A stretch of DNA of 11,648 bases from DYGX01 sp035325905 (lineage in GTDB: Bacteria; Chloroflexota; Anaerolineae; Aggregatilineales; Aggregatilineaceae), in NCBI GenBank assembly GCA_035325905.1, contig DAOKYY010000101.1, positions 1-11,648 on the forward strand. The letters are read 5' to 3'. Positions 5,990 to 11,648 of the stretch are shown in pieces. Both the position numbers and the translations under genes were made by a program. The notes under the pieces were generated by a model. That model made no database searches, was not told the origin of the DNA, and was given only the letters and a program-made list of their open reading frames with translations. Position 1 is the stretch's first letter. Each line of letters opens with the position of its first letter.

Positions 5990-8311
5990 TCAGTCTGCGC
6001 CGCGTGCGGCCTGCGCGGCTGACGGATCCGGCCCCAGCACGACCAGTTGCGGGAGCAGCTTGCCGGGAACGGTCAGGCTCAGGAACTGGAACTGGGCGAT
6101 ATCTCCGCCGTACATCAGCCGGTGCCCCGTCGTGTCAGGCGTAACGATCGCTGCGGCGTGCGCGCGCAGCGCCTCGGCTTCCGCCGAATCGCTCCGCCGG
6201 GCTGCGATCCCGGCGCGCAACAGCCCGATCCATGCCGCATCCGCTCCCAGCGGGTGCAGCGCCTCTGCCGCGCGCAGATGGGCCTCCGCTCGCTCGACCT
6301 GACCGGTTTCCAGCGCCAGCCGCGCGATTTCGATGGCGGGCCGGGGCTGGGTGGGATCGCGCGTGATCTTCCGATGCAGCAGCTCGACCGCGCCGCTCTC
6401 GTCGCCTGCCAGCCAGATACGCCGTGCTACTGATTCTGGATACGGTCCACGTGACCCCGTCGCCAGCGCCACACGACGGAGCGGTGTTGCGCGCCAATAC
6501 ACTGCCGAGGCCAGACGCGGCGCAAGCTGCAAGGCACGGCGATAGGCTCGCAGTGCGGCCGGATGATCGCCCGACGCCTCGGCAAACCGCCCCAGGTTGA
6601 GCCACAGATCGGGCGCCTCCGGCGCAGTAGCCACCGCTTGCCGCATCGCTGCGAGCGTCTGGGCGCGGTCCCCTCTTCCCCATTCCACCGCCGCCAGATT
6701 TGCCCACCATAGCGCCTGATCCGGCTCGCGGCGCAACGTCTGCTGATAGGCGGCCACCGCCTCGGCAGCCGCCTCGGTATCCCCCTGCCCTGCCGCCAGC
6801 CCCGCCGCGTAGGCGTATTCGGCGCGATAGAGCGCATTCCACGGCTGCGCGTCCGCCGCCGCGCGAAGGTCTGCCAGCGCCACGCGAAAGTCACCCGCCA
6901 CGACGAGACTCAAGCCGCGCTCGTAGCGCGCCGAAGTGCGCGCGGCCAGCCAGCCGGTCGCTAGCAGTGCGATCCAGAACGCGCTCAGCACGGCGCGCGA
7001 CGCTGCCCCCCGCCAGCGCGGCAGGGGGCGCTCAGGCCCAGCCGGAAAAATACCCGCCGCCAGCGCGATCAGCGCCGACAGGGTCAGTGAAGGAGCCATA
7101 AGCGGCATGTCCGCCAGCGAGTGCACCGCGATCGCGGTGATTGCGCCTGCGGCTGCCGCCGAGTTGAGTCGCGCCTGCCGGCTCCCGGCGCTGTTCAGGC
7201 TGTGTCGCAGCGCGTAAATAATCCAGGCGGCGGTCAGCGCCAGCGCAACCAGACCCAGCACCCCCAGCTCGGCGGCGACCGTCGCGACCAGGTTGTGCGC
7301 GTGCGCGTGCGGCTGCTCCGGCGGGATGGACTCTGCAGCGGAAAGCTCTCGCCCGAAGGTGAACAGGCCGATCCCGGTCCAGGGCCGCGCGGCGAAGCGA
7401 TCCAGCGCCAGCGCGAGGTAGCCGAGGCGCGCCCCGGTCTCGCGCTGTGGAGACTGGAACGCCTGCGATGCCAGACTCGCGGCCACCAGCACCAGCGGGA
7501 TGGCGGCGACGCCCGCCGCTGCCGCAAGCCAGCGCAAATGGCGGCGCGCGCCATCTGCACTCGGCCAGACGCTAAACCGCCGCAACCCGCGCGAAAATGC
7601 GAGCGCTCCAAAGACAGCCACGCCCGCCGCAGCGCCCAGCCACGCCCCCCGCGAATAGGTCAGGTATAGCGTGCCGAGGATCAGCGCGAGCCATCCGGCC
7701 ATCAGAGCGCGTCCGGCCCGATCCGGGAGCGTGAGCAAGCGCGCCAGCCCAAACGGGAGCGCGATCGCCAGAAATGCGCCAAGCAGGTTGGGATTGCCCA
7801 GCGTGCCGACCGGTCGCGCCGGGTAGAACGGCACGCCGAGGTCGCGCGCCGCCCACCAACGCGGAAACCAGGGCAGCGCCTGCGCTAGCGCCCAGTAGAT
7901 CAGCGGCAGGGCGGCGATCACCAGCAGGTCGGAGAATGCGGTGCTCGCGACGCCCCGCTGCCGCAGGTCGCCCAACACCAGCCACACCCCTGCGTAGAGC
8001 GCCATGTACCACAGCGCCAATAGCGAGCGACCGAAGGGATGGGCCAGGGTCGAAAGCGCGAACGGGACCGCCCAGACGGCGTAAAGCGGGCCGAAGGGCG
8101 CACCCGGCCGGGTCTGTTGCGGCGACCGCCACACCACGATGAGCCACGCGAGGATGACGGCGGTCAGGACGGACAGGCTGATGCGCTGCAAACGGCTGAC
8201 GGTGACGCCGGTAAAGGTGCCGCCGATCAGCAGCGCGTACATCCCCACACTGTACGCTGCGCCACGCGCCAGCAGCGGACGGAACCTCGCGCGCCCCATT
8301 CCGGCGCTCAC
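5990..8311 (-). CDS. O-antigen ligase/polymerase-family membrane protein with C-terminal TPR domain
   Basis: Residues 1-460 of this 773-residue protein form about 12-13 hydrophobic membrane segments, as in the Wzy_C family that joins or polymerises lipid-linked glycans outside the membrane. Family landmarks are TYSRGAWLG (R221) and, at the end of a long external loop, HAHNLVATVAAELG (H339, N340). These match the arginine and histidine needed in WaaL-type ligases. After the last membrane segment (about 438-457), residues 463-690 contain tetratricopeptide repeats, for example PDLWLNLGRFAEASGDHPAALRAYRRAL (split here: PDLWLNLGRFAEASG then DHPAALRAYRRAL). The start is GTG 8309-8311. Its ribosome binding site GAGGTG overlaps the comM stop (TGAGGTG, then seven bases), pointing to translational coupling; ATG 8299 is an alternative. 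It could be a glycan polymerase, a surface-polymer ligase or a pilin-type protein O-glycosyltransferase; the sequence does not decide, and no glycosyltransferases are adjacent. Confidence 0.85.
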   Translation of the reverse strand: MSAGMGRARFRPLLARGAAYSVGMYALLIGGTFTGVTVSRLQRISLSVLTAVILAWLIVVWRSPQQTRPGAPFGPLYAVWAVPFALSTLAHPFGRSLLALWYMALYAGVWLVLGDLRQRGVASTAFSDLLVIAALPLIYWALAQALPWFPRWWAARDLGVPFYPARPVGTLGNPNLLGAFLAIALPFGLARLLTLPDRAGRALMAGWLALILGTLYLTYSRGAWLGAAAGVAVFGALAFSRGLRRFSVWPSADGARRHLRWLAAAAGVAAIPLVLVAASLASQAFQSPQRETGARLGYLALALDRFAARPWTGIGLFTFGRELSAAESIPPEQPHAHAHNLVATVAAELGVLGLVALALTAAWIIYALRHSLNSAGSRQARLNSAAAAGAITAIAVHSLADMPLMAPSLTLSALIALAAGIFPAGPERPLPRWRGAASRAVLSAFWIALLATGWLAARTSARYERGLSLVVAGDFRVALADLRAAADAQPWNALYRAEYAYAAGLAAGQGDTEAAAEAVAAYQQTLRREPDQALWWANLAAVEWGRGDRAQTLAAMRQAVATAPEAPDLWLNLGRFAEASGDHPAALRAYRRALQLAPRLASAVYWRATPLRRVALATGSRGPYPESVARRIWLAGDESGAVELLHRKITRDPTQPRPAIEIARLALETGQVERAEAHLRAAEALHPLGADAAWIGLLRAGIAARRSDSAEAEALRAHAAAIVTPDTTGHRLMYGGDIAQFQFLSLTVPGKLLPQLVVLGPDPSAAQAARGAD

Positions 8312-8320
8312 CGGCGCACC

Positions 8321-9853
8321 TCACTGCGCCCGGCGCGGGCGGTACTGGATCGCTTCGGCGATATGCGTCACCTCGATCGTGGCGCTGCCCGCCAGGTCCG
8401 CGATCGTGCGGCTCAGCTTCAGGATGCGGTGATAGGCGCGCGCGCTGAGCTGCATCTGGCGTAGCGTCATGTTGAGCAGTTGCTTGCCGGCCGGCTCCGG
8501 CTCGCAGAAGCGGCGGATATCGCTCGGCCCCATGTCGGCGTTCGATTGCAGGCGCGGCTCGTCCCGGAAGCGCACTCGCTGCCGCTCGCGCGCGGCCTCG
8601 ACGCGGCTGCGCACAGCGGACGACGGCTCGCCGCGCCGCTCGTCGGTCAGCTTGTCGTAGTCAACACGCGGCACCTCGACATAGATGTCGATGCGGTCCA
8701 GCAGCGGGCCGGATAACCTTTGCTGATAGCGCCGCACGACCGACGGCGGGCAGGTGCACTCGCGCACCGGGTCGCCATAGAACCCACACGGGCACGGGTT
8801 CATCGCGCCGACTAGCATGAAGTTCGCCGGAAACGAGAGCGCCACTCGCGCCCGGCTGATCGTGACGACCTTGTCCTCCAGCGGCTGGCGCAGCACTTCC
8901 AGCGTATGGGTGCCGAACTCAAGCAGCTCGTCTAGAAAGAGCACCCCCCGGTGAGCGAGCGAGATTTCGCCGGGGCGCGGCCACGATCCACCGCCGACTA
9001 GACCGGCCTCGCTGACGGTGTGGTGCGGCGCGCGATAGGGACGCACGCGGATCAGTGGCGTGTCATGCGGGAGCAAATCAGCCACCGAGTAAATGCGTGT
9101 GACTTCGAGCGCCTCGTCCAGCGACATCGCCGGCAGGATTCCGGGGATCGCCCGCGCCAGCAACGTCTTGCCCGCGCCAGGAGGCCCGGTCATCAGCACG
9201 TTGTGACCCCCCGCGGCGGACACTTCCAGCGCGCGTTTGACGTGCTCCTGCCCCTTGATGTCGGCGAAGTCCGTCAGCCCGTCCAGCCCCGCTGGCACGC
9301 TGAGGTCAAGCGCCTGCCGGACGAAGGCAGGTATGGGCTGCAAGTCGTAGAGGTGCTCGACGAGCTGCCCCAGCGAGCGCACCGGGATGATCTCGATGTC
9401 GCGCACCAGCGCCGCCTGGCGCGCATCGTCCTCGGGCACATAGAGCCGCTCGCACCCTTCCTCGACGGCACGCAGCGCGATCGGCAAAATGCCGCTCACA
9501 TGCCGGACGGTGCCGTCCAGCGACAACTCGCCGGCGAACACCGCGCCGGCGAGGCTTTCGAGCGGGACCTGGTCCGTTGCCGCCAGCACGCCGAGCGCCA
9601 TCGGCAGATCGTAGGCGGGACCTTCCTTGCGGAGATCCGCCGGAGCGAGGTTGACGGTATAGCGTTTGTTCGGGAACTGTAGCCCGCTGTTACGGATCGC
9701 GGCGCGAACGCGCTCGCGGCTTTCCTGAACTGCTGCGTCGGGCAGCCCGACGACGGTGAAGGCGGGCATCCCGTAGGGGTTGAAGTCCACCTCGACCTGA
9801 ACCAGATCGCCTTCCAGGCCGACGATGGCGCACGAAGTTACGGAAGCAAGCAT
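8321..9853 (-). CDS. comM: ComM/YifB Mg-chelatase-like AAA+ ATPase
   Basis: This 510-residue protein belongs to the ComM (YifB) family, hexameric branch-migration helicases that help integrate transforming DNA by homologous recombination. The N-terminal Lon-protease-like fold spans about residues 5-125 (CAIVGLEG, VGLPDAAVQESRERVRAA). The AAA+ domain has Walker A GPPGAGKT (223-230) and Walker B LFLDEL (D308, E309). It also has the family's cysteine cluster C354, C356, C366 and C368 (CPCGFYGD...CTCP), which may bind zinc. The C-terminal Mg-chelatase domain contains QMQLSARAYHRILKLSRTIADL (in two parts: QMQLSARAYHR, ILKLSRTIADL). ATG 9851-9853 is preferred because AGGA lies six bases upstream and the product begins as in homologues; a start at 9898 would add 15 unmatched residues. 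It lies 134 bases downstream of the peptidase gene and nine bases upstream of the ligase gene, so probably shares transcripts with the ligase. Confidence 0.95.
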   Translation of the reverse strand: MLASVTSCAIVGLEGDLVQVEVDFNPYGMPAFTVVGLPDAAVQESRERVRAAIRNSGLQFPNKRYTVNLAPADLRKEGPAYDLPMALGVLAATDQVPLESLAGAVFAGELSLDGTVRHVSGILPIALRAVEEGCERLYVPEDDARQAALVRDIEIIPVRSLGQLVEHLYDLQPIPAFVRQALDLSVPAGLDGLTDFADIKGQEHVKRALEVSAAGGHNVLMTGPPGAGKTLLARAIPGILPAMSLDEALEVTRIYSVADLLPHDTPLIRVRPYRAPHHTVSEAGLVGGGSWPRPGEISLAHRGVLFLDELLEFGTHTLEVLRQPLEDKVVTISRARVALSFPANFMLVGAMNPCPCGFYGDPVRECTCPPSVVRRYQQRLSGPLLDRIDIYVEVPRVDYDKLTDERRGEPSSAVRSRVEAARERQRVRFRDEPRLQSNADMGPSDIRRFCEPEPAGKQLLNMTLRQMQLSARAYHRILKLSRTIADLAGSATIEVTHIAEAIQYRPRRAQ

Positions 9854-9987
9854 TGAGGTTCCTGCCAGACAGAGCACCGGACGCAAGGCTGCGCTCACAC
9901 AAAGCGCCCGCCACGCCCGTATCCTAGTCGAAATCTGGTTTGGGGGAAAGTGCGCCGGGGCCTGGATACAGCGCCCTGCCCCGGCGG

Positions 9988-11583
9988 TCAGGGGAGATCG
10001 GACGAGCGCGCCAGCACGTTGGCGTTGCGGAGATAGCGCTGGCGGGTGCCCAGCGTCGCCGCATACTCATCACCAGTCAGCGCGCCCCAGAAGTCATCCG
10101 GGGTGGCAAGCTGTCCCTGCATCTGGTTCGCGTAGCGTTGCAGCCAGCCGAAGAAAGCGAGATCGCCCAGGTCTTCGCGCAGCGACTGCATCATGCGCGC
10201 GCCCTGCAAGTAGATTGCGTTGATGTAGGCGCGCGGCGAATGGAAGTCGTAGACCGGCGAGTCTACAAACCCGCTCGGCTCATAGGCGCCGACGCGGAAA
10301 TCCCACCACCACGCGACATGCTCCGGCAGGAATCGCTCGAAATACAGCAACTCGCTGTAGATCGCCAGCGCCTCGTCGAGATAAGGAGAATTCCCCTGAT
10401 CGCTGCCGACGACCGAGTACCACCACTGATGCGCGACTTCGTGCGCCGTGATCAGCGTCAGCCAGTCATTCGGCACGCCCTGCCACGCGCGGAACCAGTC
10501 CTTGCTAACAAAAACCAGCCCGCTGAACTCCATCCCGTCCGGGAAATCGCCCTCGACCACGATCAGCCGTTCATGGCGGTAGGGCTGGTCGAACAGCTTC
10601 TCGAACAGCCCCAGCGCGTTCGTCGCGGTTTGGAGCGCATGCTGCGCGGCATCCGGGCTGCGCCCCGGCTCGGCGAACGTGTACAGCACGACTTCGGCAC
10701 CGGAGGGCGCGGTCGCGCGCTGCACCTCGTAACGGTCGGAGAGCGAAATGGTCATCTCGCGCGCGCCGGTCAGCTCAAAGCGCCATTCGCCCTTGCCACC
10801 GCTCGCAGCACCAGGCGCTACCGCCGACAGCCCCTCCGGCATTCCCTTCACGCGCAGCGTCACATCGAAATCGGCCAGCGGCCGGGCGGCGTGCTCTCCG
10901 ACCGTGTGCGGCAGCGGGCAGATCCAGCCACGCACCGGATCGTGGTGCGCGACCAGCGGGAGCCAGTTGCCCAGGTTCAACTGGCGGTCGCTGTAGCCGA
11001 GATACCCCAGGTGCCCGAAGCGGTATCCATCGGCAATCGGCGGCACTGCCAGGTCGTAGCTCAGGCGCAAGGTCAGCAGGCCCTCTGGCGCGAGCGGCTG
11101 CGGCAGCGACACGGTGAGCCGCGTGTCGTCGAGTGAGTAGGTATGCAGTTCAAGGCCCGCGCCCGCCTCAAGGCGCTTCAGCGCGAAACGATCTGGATCG
11201 CCATTGATGTCAACGCTGAAGACGATCTCGCGCAGCGGCGCTCCGGTCCTGTTGTGGAAGTCGATCCATTCCTCCACCGCTACGCGCCGCGCCGTCCAGT
11301 CGAGGTCAGCCTGCACGCGGTAGCGTAGCGCGGGCGCCGCGCCCGCCGCGTCCAGCGTTTCCTCTGGCGCTTCGGCATCCGGCCCCGGCAGGGCGGAAGG
11401 CGCGGGCGCGAGCTGGGAGCTGACCGGGAGTGGCGTCGGGAGCGCCAGCGATCGGGCCGGATCGGGCGTCTGCGAGACATGGGCTGGCGTGTGGCGCGCG
11501 ACCGGCTCCGGTGCGCACGCGCTCGCCACCAAAAGAAACGCGCCGGCCAATAACCATAACAGAATCAGTCTAGGCGAACGCAT
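9988..11583 (-). CDS. M1-family zinc metallopeptidase, lipoprotein
   Basis: This 531-residue protein starts at ATG 11581-11583, with GAGG five bases upstream. It opens with a lipoprotein signal (RSPRLILLWLLAGAFLLVASAC), meaning a basic end, a hydrophobic core and a lipobox cysteine C23, so it should be anchored on the outer face of the membrane. A proline/alanine-rich linker (about 24-80) precedes an N-terminal beta domain. The catalytic domain has HEVAHQWW (H381, E382, H385), then 18 residues to the third zinc ligand E404 (YLDEALAIYSE). The substrate motif GMEFSG (350-355) stands in for GAMEN, and Y458 in IYLQG matches the catalytic tyrosine. It is shorter than full M1 aminopeptidases because the large C-terminal helical domain is missing. 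It probably trims extracellular peptides for nutrition; the substrate is unknown. Confidence 0.9.
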   Translation of the reverse strand: MRSPRLILLWLLAGAFLLVASACAPEPVARHTPAHVSQTPDPARSLALPTPLPVSSQLAPAPSALPGPDAEAPEETLDAAGAAPALRYRVQADLDWTARRVAVEEWIDFHNRTGAPLREIVFSVDINGDPDRFALKRLEAGAGLELHTYSLDDTRLTVSLPQPLAPEGLLTLRLSYDLAVPPIADGYRFGHLGYLGYSDRQLNLGNWLPLVAHHDPVRGWICPLPHTVGEHAARPLADFDVTLRVKGMPEGLSAVAPGAASGGKGEWRFELTGAREMTISLSDRYEVQRATAPSGAEVVLYTFAEPGRSPDAAQHALQTATNALGLFEKLFDQPYRHERLIVVEGDFPDGMEFSGLVFVSKDWFRAWQGVPNDWLTLITAHEVAHQWWYSVVGSDQGNSPYLDEALAIYSELLYFERFLPEHVAWWWDFRVGAYEPSGFVDSPVYDFHSPRAYINAIYLQGARMMQSLREDLGDLAFFGWLQRYANQMQGQLATPDDFWGALTGDEYAATLGTRQRYLRNANVLARSSDLP

Positions 11584-11611
11584 GCACACCTCAGGCAACC
11601 AGTCGGGCCTG

Positions 11612-11640
11612 ATGATACACGACCCCCGGTCAGAAGCCAA
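11612..11640 (-). promoter_or_regulatory. Sigma-70-type promoter for the peptidase gene
   Basis: On the minus strand TTGGCT (11640-11635), a 17-base spacer and TATCAT (11617-11612) give four and five matches to the -35 and -10 consensus. The predicted start near 11605 leaves a leader of about 22 bases before the peptidase ATG. It would head the minus-strand run of peptidase, comM and ligase if transcription reads through 9854-9987. Confidence 0.55.
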
Positions 11641-11648
11641 CGCGCGAC

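Noticed and set aside
7295..7311. A short GTGCGC repeat that could be a microsatellite or Z-DNA tract
   Set aside because: It is under three units long and encodes the HAHAH stretch of the ligase's conserved histidine motif, so protein function explains it.
9854..9987. A possible own promoter for comM (TTTCCC-17-TAGGAT on the minus strand)
   Set aside because: It gives only three and four matches to consensus, no better than chance in 134 bases; read-through from the peptidase gene is as likely.
9940..11136. A 398-codon plus-strand open frame opposite the peptidase gene
   Set aside because: It is a GC-rich antisense shadow with a low-complexity, arginine/glutamine-rich product and no recognisable domain, while the minus strand encodes a clear M1 peptidase.
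1..11648. CRISPR arrays, tRNA or rRNA genes, insertion-sequence ends, phage or plasmid genes
   Set aside because: I read the gaps for direct repeats, terminal inverted repeats, the tRNA T-arm GGTTCRANTCC and integrase or transposase motifs, and saw none.

Overview
The window is a GC-rich, gene-dense piece of bacterial chromosome with six complete protein genes, one complete gene of less certain role, and one gene cut by the left edge. I place it tentatively in the Chloroflexota (Anaerolineae-like). The basis is overall protein flavour, GC-rich coding with GTG starts, sigma-70-type promoters, and this mix of housekeeping genes. No marker gene here proves the assignment. I saw no rRNA, tRNA, CRISPR array, insertion sequence, integrase or phage structural gene.

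Layout. Positions 1-605 (+) hold the C-terminal end of a ComEC/Rec2-like DNA-uptake channel protein, whose metallo-beta-lactamase-fold domain has lost its metal ligands. It runs tail to tail into ppk (602-2719, -), polyphosphate kinase 1; the two stop codons share a TTAA palindrome. A divergent promoter region of about 200 bases (2720-2922) separates ppk from a stand-alone DnaB-type ATPase (2923-4107, +). That ATPase has no DnaB N-terminal domain and carries an altered sensor motif. An AT/GT-rich gap (4108-4282) with a strong hairpin terminator separates it from lipA (lipoyl synthase, 4283-5233, -). lipA diverges from mobA (molybdenum cofactor guanylyltransferase, 5365-5985, +) across a 131-base gap.

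The right half is a minus-strand run. It reads, in transcription order, an M1-family metallopeptidase lipoprotein (11583-9988), comM/yifB (9853-8321), and an O-antigen ligase/polymerase-family membrane protein with a C-terminal TPR domain (8311-5990). The last two are probably translationally coupled. The peptidase has its own good promoter at the right edge.

Functional links. Two DNA-uptake or recombination proteins (ComEC-like and ComM) lie within 8 kb of each other but not in one operon. ppk, lipA and mobA are ordinary metabolic genes. The least ordinary features are the degenerate ComEC domain, the DnaB-like ATPase with its internal composition shift, and the ligase-TPR fusion co-transcribed with comM. 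I did not find a convincing, wholly new multi-gene system.
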